A DNA stretch of 64,000 nt, from assembly GCF_004208415.1 (NCBI RefSeq), contig NZ_CP035758.1:5580001-5644000 (forward strand), in the 5' to 3' direction. Positions within the stretch are counted from its first letter, which is position 1. Each line of letters opens with the position of its first letter. The translations under genes were made by a program, and so were the position numbers. Below are positions 25,425 to 34,968 of this stretch, one piece after another. This DNA comes from Ktedonosporobacter rubrisoli. Lineage in GTDB: Bacteria; Chloroflexota; Ktedonobacteria; Ktedonobacterales; Ktedonobacteraceae. The notes under the pieces were generated by a model. It saw nothing but the letters and a program-made list of their open reading frames with translations. It searched no databases and had not been told where the DNA came from.

Positions 25425-27304
25425 CCTTATCTTTCCTTCCTTCGGAGCCGGTGAGCAGAGCCACGCCGGTCAATCGGTGGGCATAGCCTCCAGGCCATTT
25501 CACTAAGAGCGTCTCGGCGCGCCGGCCAGTCTGCGCCGCCCGTGCCATATGGCGCAAACCTATCCCCGGCACTTCTCAAGCCTCTCTATGCCAGCATCAA
25601 AGAGCAAATATCTTACGCTCTCTCTCATGCGGAGAGGCCATTGGTCAGATTTGCTGGAGATCCGTCTCCTGATCGCTGCTCATCTCTATTTAGGGATGGC
25701 AGCCGGTGAGTACGCTCTTAATTAGAAATGTGCTACGCCCATCTCGCCATGCTCGGCCCTCCTACCGGCCATGGCTCAGCGCTCCCCGCGCTCCGAAAAT
25801 ATCTTAACACTGCTTGCGTCCTGCCAACCTTGAAGCATCTCATAGCCTCAAGGCCTTGCCCGGGCATCCAGTTGATAGCAAGTATAGTTGAGTATTGGAC
25901 TTACAAATCTCGCCTGATCGCAGATAGTTCGCCCGTATGGAATGTGCCTGCTCAAACAGAGCAATGCGCGCGATCGTGCCAGATTCCCTCACATATGCCC
26001 AGTCTCGTCGGCATGCTTGCCGCTTTCTTTGCTATCAGTTCCAGTTCTCGGCACTTTGCCCCTCGCTCGGTGCCGTTGCCTGAATGCCCACCCAGGCTAG
26101 AATTATGTTTCCCATCCATGCCACTCGCGCATTTCGCCAGACATGGAGCCTTGAATGTTACCGTGTGCGGGCGGGGTTCCGTGCTTTGCAATATTTGCAT
26201 ATTTCGAGATTACCGACGCCCTTTTGCCCGTCTTTGTCTTATACCGGACCGATCGACCAGCTAAGCCAGAGTATATCACTTCTCGCCATACTGCTACTCG
26301 TCAATCAGTCCCTTCTCGCCTCGGCAAGGGCCGTTCTGGTAGTGGGTAGGCACTCCATCACCGACCGCCTGCCTCCGCGCACTAACCAAGCATCCATTGA
26401 AACATCGCGATGTCTTTTTAAGCGCTTTTCAGTCCTCGCAAAAGAATCTTGAAAAGCCTTTTTGTCTTATACCTTTTCATACCGGTACACAGAAAAGATA
26501 GTATAAGATAATTTTTAGATCTGCATGTTTAGCAGGTCGGCTAGTACTAAGGTAGTACCAAAGCATATGAGCTTGCCACATTTAGCACATATTTTGGCCA
26601 CTTTCCTTATGTTTTGTCCCCTTTACAATTTATCACAAGCTAGCTGTCTTATACCGCTAGACACGCTTCTCATCATTCTTCATGCTCTACATTTGCTACG
26701 CCAAACGTTGTAACATACTTTTACGCAATCTGCAACATAACTACCATTTGGATATAGGACTTTTTGCAAGTTGCCACATTCTTAACTCTTCAATTTACAT
26801 TTTATCCCTACAATACAGGCTTACATTGTATACATTTGTGCAACTGCCCGCAGCCACGGATAATTCGCGTGGGACCAGAATATAGTATGGCATGGTTCAA
26901 TTCGTCCTGCCTCCTATGCGCTACAAAGCCTGGAGTCCCGAAAAGAGAGCAAGGTCTAATCGTAGCAAGAGCCCGCACTATCTAGCGAGAAGCATAGCTA
27001 TCCTGGAAAAAATTTGGCATTGTTAAGACGAAGAAAAGCAGCTTTCTTTCCAGAAAGACAAGCTTTTCTCTTCGCCCAGGAGCATGCACTGTTAGCCCTA
27101 ACAATTTGAAAATATAATCCTAGAGCCCGTTCTGAACTTTTGAAGAACGATAGGAAATGGAGAAAAAGCCAGGCGCAACGCTTTACTCTCGCACCTTATG
27201 CCTCGGAAACGCCAGGAAGCTCCGGGGTATGAACAGAAAACCATACCCTGACGCTGGCAACGCTGAAGAAGGAAAATTTGTGTCCTTTGCTTGTTCAGGA
27301 CACC
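25425..27304. other. 1.9 kb without a supported gene
   Basis: The longest stretch without a gene in the window. Open frames of 60-180 codons exist on both strands but none has a domain, a consistent composition or a ribosome-binding site. It contains three direct copies of TGTCTTATACC (26235, 26463, 26645) and a nested hairpin at 27029-27074. The second half is AT-rich. It may be decayed genes or a regulatory or RNA-producing region. Confidence 0.5.
27029..27074. other. nested hairpin
   Basis: CGAAGAAAAGC near 27029 pairs with GCTTTTCTCTTCG ending at 27074, and inside it CTTTCT pairs with AGAAAG around TTCC. The 46-nt structure could be a terminator-like or small-RNA element; no gene adjoins it directly. 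Confidence 0.4.
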
Positions 27305-28060
27305 TTACTGCTGTTGTTGCATCCCCTCTGGTAGAGAGACTATGGTAGGTATTTCCTCCTGGGGGTAGGCGTACATATTCTCTCCCTCCTGGTATGCTGG
27401 CCGATAGCCTTGCTCGTAATCCTGGGGGTGAGCTGGCTTTGGTGCCGCCTCTGGCTGGGATCTTTTTTGAAAGAATGGCAGGGAAGACAGATAACTCGTA
27501 ATTGGCTTATAGAAACCCAGCAACAGGAGCGTGGTACACAGTGGGAAGATCAGAAACTCAAAAAGAAGCCCGCTATGCCTGCTAATGATACCCAGCCACA
27601 GGAGCCAGTTGAAAAAGTGGAGCGTTACATACATCATGCGCGCGCTTCGCGTGAGTAGCCCGCTCAGAAGCGACCAGAGGCCAAGAAACCAGAAAGTGAT
27701 TACCCAGTTGGCTTCAATAAATATCCAGGGATTGAGAAGTAGCACATGATTTACCAGGTCCTGCAGGGGAATGAGTGCTGAGAGCATAGCAGCAAGCGGC
27801 ACACCCAGCAGGAAAATCACCGCTCCCACAAGTGCAGTGCGCAGACCTAACCAGCGTATAAGCTGTCTTATGGCAACGCAAAGGACCAGGCATATTACCA
27901 GACTAACAGCACAAAGTAAGATCGAGTAAACAGTCGAATAGAATGCTCCGAAATTCAGTGCTTTCAGGAGTAATCCAAGCAGCAGCCATATAACGGGTGC
28001 CCCAAGCAGCATGAGGCAAGCCCACACGGCAAATATTTGTAAAGGATGTTTCTTTCTCAT
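27305..28060 (-). CDS. polytopic membrane protein with YEQGY tail
   Basis: 251 residues with about seven hydrophobic helices up to residue 195, then a hydrophilic, Pro/Gln/Tyr-rich tail (HPQDYEQGYRPAYQEG...YAYPQEEIPT). Not recognised as a known transporter. The tail motif YEQGY also ends the unrelated small membrane protein at 48478-48849, which suggests a common cytoplasmic partner or modification; that is inference. AAAGGAATGAGAAGCG precedes the ATG at 28060. Monocistronic by spacing. Confidence 0.65.
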   Translation of the reverse strand: MRKKHPLQIFAVWACLMLLGAPVIWLLLGLLLKALNFGAFYSTVYSILLCAVSLVICLVLCVAIRQLIRWLGLRTALVGAVIFLLGVPLAAMLSALIPLQDLVNHVLLLNPWIFIEANWVITFWFLGLWSLLSGLLTRSARMMYVTLHFFNWLLWLGIISRHSGLLFEFLIFPLCTTLLLLGFYKPITSYLSSLPFFQKRSQPEAAPKPAHPQDYEQGYRPAYQEGENMYAYPQEEIPTIVSLPEGMQQQQ

Positions 28061-28459
28061 CGCTTCTCATTCCTTTTTGATGATAAGTGCTAATTGTTTA
28101 TCCTACCTGAGATGTTCTTCCTTCATTTACGGATTTACCTATACAGAGTTGCATAACTTTGCGATTTTCTAGATTCTATATCCTATTATGCTATATTCTA
28201 AAATTTGTAAGGACTTATGCGGCAAAACAAACAGCATAGCATGTCCCAATTCCCTTTGCTTCGCCCCTTTGGTCTACTGACAGATGGATCTTCCGCCGCT
28301 ATGGCCGGAAGCAACGAGGTATAAGATAGAAGGGCTGACAGCCATCTTCGCTATTGGCAGGTCTCAACTTCAACGCCAGGGTTACCGCAGGCATTGCCTT
28401 TTTGCTTTATCAGCTTCATACTGGCCCTCAGCGCGCTCGGGACATCTCATGCATGCCGT
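28061..28459. other. intergenic region
   Basis: About 400 bp between two minus-strand genes. It includes GGTATAAGA at 28319-28327, the reverse complement of the TCTTATACC repeat core found at 26.2-26.7 kb. Otherwise nothing recognised. Confidence 0.4.
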
Positions 28460-28486
28460 GGGGAGCGGGCCAGAAACACGCTCCCC
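28460..28486 (-). terminator. hairpin after the methyltransferase gene
   Basis: GGGGAGCG (28460-28467) pairs with CGCTCCCC (28479-28486), a perfect 8-bp GC-rich stem just past the stop of the minus-strand gene. Confidence 0.55.
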
Positions 28487-28493
28487 CTTACGG

Positions 28494-29399
28494 CTAGGCC
28501 TGCTTGACGCCTATCAAAGTGCGAATAGGCCAGACGCCGCAGAACATGGCTTCCTGCATCTCTTGTTGTACTTGCTTAAAGAGCTCCTCATAGTCAGGAG
28601 CCGTTATCACGCCAGTCTTCAATAAGAATGGACGCGCTTGCTCGCAGAAGGCCACTGCCTGCTCATAAAAAGCTTCGTGGGTCTTTCTCCCATAGGAAAT
28701 ATCGATAAAATCGGCCTTTTCTTGCAAGATACGATAGCCGGCTAGCCGCATCCAATAACGCATCCAGGCCGCGATACCCATCGAGAGAGAGATGCCCGGA
28801 GCAAAGGCGCGGCCAGCTTTTTGCATCGCGCTCAAGAGCAAGGCTTCCAACTGGTCGCAGGCGTTTCCGCTGGTCAGCGGCAATTCGCTCTCGCGCCATA
28901 CCAGAAAGCTCTCAGGACGTCCCAGGCGGGCCAGGGTATAGACCAGGCGCGCAAAGTCCTGGAAATAGATGTCAGCCTCGATAAAGCGAATGTGGATAAG
29001 ATCAAATGAGGCTGGCACAAAAGGCCCGCGATCCAGTGTTAAAATATCCTGGACCATCAAGGTAACGTTGCGCACCTCGTTCATAAAGGCCTGGGCCTGC
29101 ATGATCGAGGCCGGATTTTTATCGATGCCTGTAAGCTGCATTGTTGGATAGCGCAAGGCCATCTCGTGATCCCAGCAGCCAATGCCACAGGCAACATCCA
29201 GTACCTGGTGAATGCGCGAAATATCCAGCATGGGCGGCAATGGCCCTCCTAGCAGTTCGCTTAAGAGACGATGCTGCAACAACAAACGCGCGATCTCTCG
29301 CTGACTCAACAGGGGATAGGTCTGCAAGTCCATGGTAGGAAGCTCGCTCTCCACTTCCTGGGGCTGATATGCGAGTTGTGGTACAGTCGGTATGGTCAT
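28494..29399 (-). CDS. class I SAM-dependent methyltransferase
   Basis: 301 residues from the ATG at 29399, which has GGAG 9 bp upstream; an in-frame ATG at 29408 abuts that site and is less likely. Motif I is VLDVACGIGCWDHEM (about residues 69-83), motif II LTGIDKNP, then VQDILTLDRG and FDLIHIRFIEAD. Same architecture as the protein at 15078-15938. The substrate is unknown. The C-terminal region GRKTHEAFYEQAVAFCEQARPFL matches the equivalent part of the paralogue in outline only. Confidence 0.85.
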   Translation of the reverse strand: MTIPTVPQLAYQPQEVESELPTMDLQTYPLLSQREIARLLLQHRLLSELLGGPLPPMLDISRIHQVLDVACGIGCWDHEMALRYPTMQLTGIDKNPASIMQAQAFMNEVRNVTLMVQDILTLDRGPFVPASFDLIHIRFIEADIYFQDFARLVYTLARLGRPESFLVWRESELPLTSGNACDQLEALLLSAMQKAGRAFAPGISLSMGIAAWMRYWMRLAGYRILQEKADFIDISYGRKTHEAFYEQAVAFCEQARPFLLKTGVITAPDYEELFKQVQQEMQEAMFCGVWPIRTLIGVKQA

Positions 29400-29671
29400 A
29401 TTTCCCATCTCCAATTCACTCACTACGTATCTTTCAATAATGACCCGATAGTAAAAGTGTAGCACAAATATGATAATTTCAATAACGATATATATAATTT
29501 TTTGGCTGTGTGCGTTGATAACTATAAATATCCAATAATTTATAAGCGTATTTACTTATGAAAGCTTGCTACTACCATATCTTTTGCCGCTATGCCAAAC
29601 GCTGGGAAGCAGGAGCTTCTTCCACCATTGCCGCTTTTCTGTTATCCTGTTGGAAGAAGAGAGTATACTTA

Positions 29672-29686
29672 CTTGTAAATTGCAAG
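29672..29686. promoter_or_regulatory. CTTGTAAATTGCAAG near-palindrome
   Basis: 15-bp site with one mismatch from the perfect palindrome CTTGCAAATTGCAAG at 36350-36364. It lies 38 bp before the DHFR/RibD-like gene. Probably an operator of an unidentified regulator. Confidence 0.45.
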
Positions 29687-29723
29687 GATAATATGATCTA
29701 TAATATTAGAGAAGGAGACAACG

Positions 29724-30287
29724 ATGAGAAAGCTTTGGGTGAAGGAATGGCTGACCCTGGATGGAGTCTTTGACGCAGATACGATGGGGCACTGGTGGCC
29801 ACCGGCCGGTGAGACGGCTGAGGATTATGCGCAGCGTATAGAGTACATTGCTGACGAGTACGCGCAAGGCGATGTGTACCTGCTGGGACGGACGACCTAT
29901 GAAATGCTCTGGCCTGGCTTGTCCACCCAAACCGATAGGCTAGGCACAATTCTCAACGGGATGCAAAAATATGTGGTCTCGACAACGCTTGAAAGCGCTC
30001 CCTGGAAAGACTCCACCATTATCAGAGAAAATGTAGTGGAAGAAATCACCAACCTGAAACAGCAGCCGGGCAAAGATATCATTATCGATGGCAGTGCCGC
30101 ACTTGTCCACTCGCTGCTGGGAACTGATCTTATCGATGAGTATCGCTTCCTGGTTGTGCCCTACATCATGGGAAGGGGAAGGCGCTTCTTCCCCGAGGGG
30201 ACACCCCAGACGAAGCTGCGGCTTGTGAGCAGTAAGATGCTCAGTGGCGGGACCCTGGCTCTTGTCTACCAGCCTGACAAAAAATAA
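29724..30287 (+). CDS. DHFR/RibD C-terminal-like reductase, copy 1
   Basis: 187 residues of the RibD C-terminal/dihydrofolate-reductase-like fold. Visible blocks are KEWLTLDGVFD, YLLGRTTYEMLWP (cofactor-binding), KYVVSTTLESAPW, DIIIDGSAALVHSLL and MGRGRRFFPEG. Members bind NADPH; most have no assigned substrate. AAGGAGA precedes the ATG. A second copy, about three quarters identical in protein, is at 37281-37844, so the two arose by duplication. The preceding near-palindrome suggests regulation. Confidence 0.85.
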   Translation: MRKLWVKEWLTLDGVFDADTMGHWWPPAGETAEDYAQRIEYIADEYAQGDVYLLGRTTYEMLWPGLSTQTDRLGTILNGMQKYVVSTTLESAPWKDSTIIRENVVEEITNLKQQPGKDIIIDGSAALVHSLLGTDLIDEYRFLVVPYIMGRGRRFFPEGTPQTKLRLVSSKMLSGGTLALVYQPDKK

Positions 30288-30340
30288 ACATCTGGTTGTA
30301 CGGAACATGCTCTTGGGTATGAGGGGTAGAGATGAATAGC

Positions 30341-30410
30341 AGAGGCCTTTCGAAGTCGCGGATCGAGCGCATGCAACGCGTCTTGTCGGGATATGTCGAA
30401 AGGCTCTTTT
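30341..30410 (+). terminator. long-loop hairpin with T run
   Basis: AGAGGCCTTTCGA (30341-30353) pairs with TCGAAAGGCTCT (30396-30407, one bulge) and is followed by TTTT. It lies between the convergent DHFR-like and HAD-like genes. Confidence 0.5.
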
Positions 30411-30425
30411 CTCCTTCACAGGCGC

Positions 30426-31148
30426 TTAGCCGAGAGAACTGTACAATGCATGCGTAAAGGATGCAACCGTTTGCATAAGCATAAGTAGATCCTTTTCCTG
30501 CCATGATGGGAGCGCCTCCAGGGGAAATAGCGCTGGAAAATCCACAACAGGAGGCGCATCGCAGGCAAAATTGACCAGCACCAGCCGCTTGAAGAGGTCC
30601 TCGGCAATGGGCCGGGTCCTTCTGGGAACCTGGAGCACGCGCGAATACATTGCCAGCTTATCGGCATGGTCATCGATAATGATGAGCGGTTCCTCATCAT
30701 CCAAAAGCTGGTAGGCCTCTAACAACTTATATGGGTAATGCTGGCAGAGGTAGACCTGATCCGGCTCCGGAAATCCGTACCGCCGCAGCCAGGCGCGCGT
30801 GCGTGCCAGCGTCCCTGGTGTGCGCTGCTCGCTTCGACAGGAGAGATAGGCAATGCGCCCAAAGCGGGCAAGAAATGTGACGCCAAGGGCCGCCGAGGCG
30901 ACCGGCACAAGTTTTGTTTGAAGCTCAAGCACATCCTGCCGCATGTTACAGGCCTGCTGAAATTGTTCCTCATGTTCCTGGCGGTAGAATTGGACAGCTG
31001 GCAATTCGCAAAATTCCCGAAAACTGCGTATGCGCGCAAGTGCAGCCCTGGAGATTCCAAGCGCGAGCTGCTCGGAAACATAGCGCGCACCATGCCGGCC
31101 ATAGGCATCTACAGCAATGGTGCCATCAATATCGATTCCAAAATACAT
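30426..31148 (-). CDS. HAD-like hydrolase
   Basis: 240 residues from the ATG at 31148, 5 bp after AGGAG. Motif I is FGIDIDGTIAVDA (nucleophile Asp near residue 5 in DxDGT), motif II SCRS, and a late IIIDDH resembles motif IV. A long insert after motif I would be the cap. The set resembles the 5'(3')-deoxyribonucleotidase branch, but the match is loose. The substrate is not known. Confidence 0.7.
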   Translation of the reverse strand: MYFGIDIDGTIAVDAYGRHGARYVSEQLALGISRAALARIRSFREFCELPAVQFYRQEHEEQFQQACNMRQDVLELQTKLVPVASAALGVTFLARFGRIAYLSCRSEQRTPGTLARTRAWLRRYGFPEPDQVYLCQHYPYKLLEAYQLLDDEEPLIIIDDHADKLAMYSRVLQVPRRTRPIAEDLFKRLVLVNFACDAPPVVDFPALFPLEALPSWQEKDLLMLMQTVASFTHALYSSLG

Positions 31149-31454
31149 AGCTTCTCCTGGCAAGGTGCTCTTCTACAAAAGGAATGCACCATTCTTTTAC
31201 GTTCAGTATAGGCTTCGATTACCTATATTACAACAAGAAACCAGTATTATATTTATCGATCTCTCTACTTGTTTTCTTGTGCAATACCATAAAAATGGAC
31301 TGGCCAGCCAGGAGCATAGTAGCTATGCACTCCCCGGGAATCGGCAAGGAGAATTATTGCTTAAACTTCTGACAAAGGGCTCATTTGCCCACGGCAAGAC
31401 CTCGGTAGCGCGCTTGAGAGGGATGCATTCTCCTCTCAAGCCTGCTCAATCTTC
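31149..31454. other. intergenic region
   Basis: About 300 bp upstream of the HAD-like gene, ending at the pseudogene stop. Nothing recognised beyond a likely promoter for the HAD-like gene. Confidence 0.35.
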
Positions 31455-31620
31455 TCACCGCTCGCGCAGTTTCTCAAAGAAGGCCCCTAAGTCGTTGATG
31501 AGCAGATCAGGGGCCGTCTGGTAGCAAAATGGTTGCCTCGGTCGTAGACATGCCAGGAGACAATCTTTTTGTGATCGCGTTCAGCAAAGAGTCGATAAGC
31601 TTGCAGCCATGAGTGCGCGG
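31455..31620 (-). pseudogene. C-terminal remnant of an epoxide hydrolase
   Basis: On the minus strand the frame reads AHSWLQAYRLFAERD, IVSWHVYDRGNHFA, then after a single-base shift near 31525 YQTAPDLLINDLGAFFEKL and a stop at 31457-31455. DRGxHFA with the following P-(E/D)-LL-x-x-D-LR-x-FF is the catalytic-His end of the epoxide hydrolase family. The intact family member next door ends SSGGHFLEWEEPERVAEDLRAFF, so this is a different, decayed gene. Its N-terminal part is gone. Confidence 0.75.
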
Positions 31621-31814
31621 ACTGACCGCCGCACGCAGAGAAACAAGATCCGTTTTCGCCGCTCATTCATGCGCGATACCTCGTTACAGGCTGAACATTT
31701 GCCGGAAGCTCACCTTAACGAATAGCTTGCTCTGTTCCCATTACATTGGCAAGATCCTCTCCGCAATAACTGCAAGCCACATGAGACAAGCAGGCTTGCC
31801 AAGCCTGGCACGAC

Positions 31815-32957
31815 TTATTGGGTTTGTCGGAAGGGGCGGAAGAAGGCCCGCAGATCCTCGGCGACCCGTTCTGGCTCTTCCCACTCCAGGAAATGTCCCC
31901 CAGACGAGATCTCTGTCCAGCGCTGCACATTACTGGACCGCTCGACCCACTCGCGAGGCGTGGGAAACATGTCTTTGGGAGACATGAGCATAGCAGTTGG
32001 CACCTCGACACGTCCCCAACTTCCCGGGTTGCGTACCATCTCATAGTAGAGGCGCATCGAGGAATTGATGGTCTGGGTCGCCCAATAGATGGTAAGATTG
32101 GTCAGGAGGTCGTCCTTGCCGAAGCGCTTTTCGATGTCGCCAGCGCAGTCGCTCCACGCGCGGAACTTCTCGACAATCCAGGCCGCCAGCCCTGCCGGCG
32201 AGTCGTTCAAGCTATATGCCAGCGTTTGTGGCTTACTGAAGTGCTGCATCGCGTAGGCCATTTCCTGCTGATTCCAACGCTCTGCGTTGGCTATGAACTC
32301 CTGCTCTGCCCGGCTCAAGTTGTCGGGAATCTGCCCGATAAAAGAGTTGGTTCCGCTCTGATGAAGGCCGATCAAGCGCTGTGCCTGCGTTAAGGCGAGT
32401 TGTTGGGAGACGCCGGCACCCAGGTCGCTTGCACGCAGCGCAAAGCGTTCGTAGCCCAATCCCTCTATGAGCAGCTTTGCCAGGAGGTCTGCAACACGCC
32501 CCAGGCCCATGCCCTTTTCGCCGGGTCGATCTGAGAAGCCATAGCCGGGCAGCGAAGGAATAATCACATCAAAAGAATCGGTCTCATCACCTCCATGACT
32601 GGCAGGATCGGTGAGCAGGGGGATGATCGGGAGCATTTGCCAGAAAGAACTCGGCCAGCCGTGCAGGAGAACGAGTGGCAACGGATGCTCGCCTTTGCCT
32701 CGCTCGTGGATAAAATGAAGTCCGAAGCCATCCACCCGAGCCCGAAAATGGGAAAATGCGTTGAGGGCCCGTTCTTGCGCTCGCCAGTCAAAGTGGTGCT
32801 GCCAATAGTCTAGCAATTCCTTCAGATAAGCCAGGTTTGTTCCATACTCCCAGCCCGCGCCCGCTACCTCGTCTGTCCAACGAGTGCGCGCCAGGCGTTC
32901 CTGCAGGTCCGCCAGTGTTTCCGGTGTGATGTGGATAGTAAATGGGGCGATGCTCAT
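31815..32957 (-). CDS. epoxide hydrolase (EHN-type alpha/beta hydrolase)
   Basis: 380 residues. The N-terminal EHN segment (ITPETLADLQERLARTRWTDE) is followed by the alpha/beta hydrolase core with oxyanion motif LHGWPSSFWQ (about residues 98-107), the nucleophile-elbow Asp in RASDLGAGV, and catalytic His in SSGGHFLEWEEP. It hydrolyses epoxides to diols through an Asp-ester intermediate, probably in detoxification. It is divergent from the WYL-regulator gene at 33099 (141 bp between), a common regulator-target arrangement. A broken relative lies downstream. Confidence 0.88.
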   Translation of the reverse strand: MSIAPFTIHITPETLADLQERLARTRWTDEVAGAGWEYGTNLAYLKELLDYWQHHFDWRAQERALNAFSHFRARVDGFGLHFIHERGKGEHPLPLVLLHGWPSSFWQMLPIIPLLTDPASHGGDETDSFDVIIPSLPGYGFSDRPGEKGMGLGRVADLLAKLLIEGLGYERFALRASDLGAGVSQQLALTQAQRLIGLHQSGTNSFIGQIPDNLSRAEQEFIANAERWNQQEMAYAMQHFSKPQTLAYSLNDSPAGLAAWIVEKFRAWSDCAGDIEKRFGKDDLLTNLTIYWATQTINSSMRLYYEMVRNPGSWGRVEVPTAMLMSPKDMFPTPREWVERSSNVQRWTEISSGGHFLEWEEPERVAEDLRAFFRPFRQTQ

Positions 32958-33098
32958 AAAAATGTTCCCTTTCTCAATCCTAAGTTTGATCCAAAATCAC
33001 ATCGCATGTGCTTGCAACTTTGTGATAGCTGGAGTCTACGCCGTAAAGATGATAAAATTGGCCCTAATTGAAAAGCATTTGCTGGAGGAGAAAGAAAA

Positions 33099-34079
33099 GT
33101 GGTGTATCGTCCAACAGCGCGTGTCCTCACTGTGCTCGAACTCTTGCAGTCACGTGGACGTATGACGGGTGCGGAACTTGCTCGACGGCTTGAGGTCAAT
33201 ATTCGCACAGTGCGCGAATATATCGCGATGCTCGGTGACATGGGCATTCCCATAGAAGCCGAACGCGGCCGCTATGGAGCCTATCGGCTGCGCCCTGGTT
33301 ACAAACTTCCCCCACTAATCTTCACTGAGGACGAGTCCTTTGCGCTCACCCTCTCGCTGTTGATAGCGAGGGGACAGGAGTTTGCACGGGCTTCTGCAGC
33401 TTTTGAAGGAACACTCGCGAAGGTGCTGCGTGTGCTGCCCGAAGCCACGCGTACTCAGGTCCAGGCGGTAGAGCAGGCAGTTCTCTTTGATGATGATTCT
33501 TTCCGCATTCCTCCTTCCCTGCATGTAGTTACAACACTTAGTTCGGCGCGCCAGGCCGGTCGGCGGGTACAACTGCACTATCGCTCTCGGCAGGGCGAAG
33601 TCACTGCGCGCGGATTTGACCCGTATGGTGTTGTCTCGCGCAACGGAATCTGGTATACGCTTGGCTACTGTCACTTGCGCCAGGGACAGCGGCTCTTTCG
33701 CCTTGACCGCATCGTAGCGCTCGAAATAGCTAACGAAACGTTCTCCCTTCCAGAGAACTTTGATGTGCGTGAGGCAGTGCAGCAGGCACTTGCCGCTGTC
33801 CCCAACGAGTGGCAGTTCGAAGTGTGGTTGAAGACGACGCTGCCAGAGGCACAACGGTCCCTGCGTCTTCCTCAGACGTTTTTTGAGGAGAAGAGCGACG
33901 GCGTTCTCTTTCGCGGCGAGGCTACAGATTTGTCATGGATGGCGCAAAAGCTTGCAGGCCTGGGTATGCCATTCATTATCCATCGACCCCGGGAATTACG
34001 TATTGCGCTGAGCAAGTACGCTCAGAAGCTTGCTAAATATGCACAGCTGATGAATGAAGCAGAGATCGAGCCGGAGTAA
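33099..34079 (+). CDS. HTH/WYL-domain transcriptional regulator
   Basis: 326 residues. The N-terminal HTH_11 winged helix (TVLELLQSRGRMTGAELARRLEVNIRTVREYIAML, about residues 10-44) is followed by a WYL domain (residues about 140-215; the WYL motif appears as GIWYTLGYCHLR) and a C-terminal WCX-like extension. Such proteins sense ligands or nucleic acids through the WYL barrel. GTG start at 33099, after GGAGGAG. Divergent from the epoxide hydrolase, its likely target. Confidence 0.9.
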   Translation: MVYRPTARVLTVLELLQSRGRMTGAELARRLEVNIRTVREYIAMLGDMGIPIEAERGRYGAYRLRPGYKLPPLIFTEDESFALTLSLLIARGQEFARASAAFEGTLAKVLRVLPEATRTQVQAVEQAVLFDDDSFRIPPSLHVVTTLSSARQAGRRVQLHYRSRQGEVTARGFDPYGVVSRNGIWYTLGYCHLRQGQRLFRLDRIVALEIANETFSLPENFDVREAVQQALAAVPNEWQFEVWLKTTLPEAQRSLRLPQTFFEEKSDGVLFRGEATDLSWMAQKLAGLGMPFIIHRPRELRIALSKYAQKLAKYAQLMNEAEIEPE

Positions 34080-34152
34080 TGTACCTCAACATAAAATAAA
34101 CAGGCTCACCGTACCCACCCCTCTTGCATTCTGCGCTATTTTCTGTTAAGCT

Positions 34153-34180
34153 CTAAGTAAGTAAAATTTTACTTACTTAG
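34153..34180. promoter_or_regulatory. 28-bp perfect palindrome, TetR operator
   Basis: Each half reads CTAAGTAAGTAAAA and its exact complement follows with no spacer. It ends 4 bp before the GGAG of the TetR gene, so a bound dimer pair would block both transcription and initiation. Likely operator for autoregulation. Confidence 0.75.
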
Positions 34181-34194
34181 AAAAGGAGATGTCG

Positions 34195-34878
34195 ATGTCG
34201 TCACAAGAGAAACGGGGCATTCAGCGCGAGCGCAATGCCGCACGCACGCAGGAGGCGCTCTTAGATACTGCCGAAGAAGTTTTTGCGCAGTCAGGCTTTG
34301 AGGGGGCACGGTTGGATGTGATTGCGAAGCGGTCGGGATACAATATTGCCCTACTCTATCGCTACTTTGAGAACAAGGAAGGGATCTATCGAGCTGTTAT
34401 CGAGCGGCTCCGCGCTCAGGAAAGCGTCTCCCTGGGACAGGCGATCGAACCCTTCATTACCAATGAGGCTGCCGCCCATGATCCAGAGCAGGTTCGCACC
34501 TTTCTCGAAACATGCTGCACCTGGTACTTTTACTTAGCAAGTCGGCATCCTTCTCTTCTCCGGCTCCTCGATTGGCAAATAGGCACGAACATGAGCCAAT
34601 TTCCAAATATACCGGCAACAGGTGAAGAGGTGCAGTGGGGCGAGGCAGCGGTTGGCTTTCTGCAAAAGGCGCAGGCAGCAGGCCATTTGCGAGCCAATCT
34701 TGATGTGCGCCAGATCATCGCTAATATGTTTTTGCTGAGCGCCGCGCACATGTCAGTTCTGCCACCCGCTGCTGAAATGGAAGAAATTGCACGAAAGAAA
34801 ACGCTTGAAGACCTCTGTCAAAAGGTAGTTGAAATGACCTTGTATGGAGTCTTTCCCGCGCCAGAGCAGAGGAGCTAG
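34195..34878 (+). CDS. TetR-family transcriptional regulator
   Basis: 227 residues. HTH region LDTAEEVFAQSGFEGARLDVIAKRSGYNIALLYRYFENKEGIYRAVI (about residues 25-70). The C-terminal domain is helical with no recognised ligand motif. The ATG at 34195 has 6 bp spacing from GGAG; the ATG at 34189 abuts it. The 28-bp palindrome just upstream is the probable operator. It is followed 90 bp later by an FAD monooxygenase, which is likely in the same unit. Confidence 0.9.
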   Translation: MSSQEKRGIQRERNAARTQEALLDTAEEVFAQSGFEGARLDVIAKRSGYNIALLYRYFENKEGIYRAVIERLRAQESVSLGQAIEPFITNEAAAHDPEQVRTFLETCCTWYFYLASRHPSLLRLLDWQIGTNMSQFPNIPATGEEVQWGEAAVGFLQKAQAAGHLRANLDVRQIIANMFLLSAAHMSVLPPAAEMEEIARKKTLEDLCQKVVEMTLYGVFPAPEQRS

Positions 34879-34968
34879 GAGCGTGGCCTGCTTGATGCGA
34901 GGCGTGAAACAAGCAAAGACGGGACACTCGTCAAGTAGAGATTCACAATACAGCAGAAGGAAAACAAG

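Noticed and set aside
25728..26264. 178-codon plus frame in the gene-free region
   Set aside because: Random-looking, Ser/Pro/Cys-rich translation without RBS.
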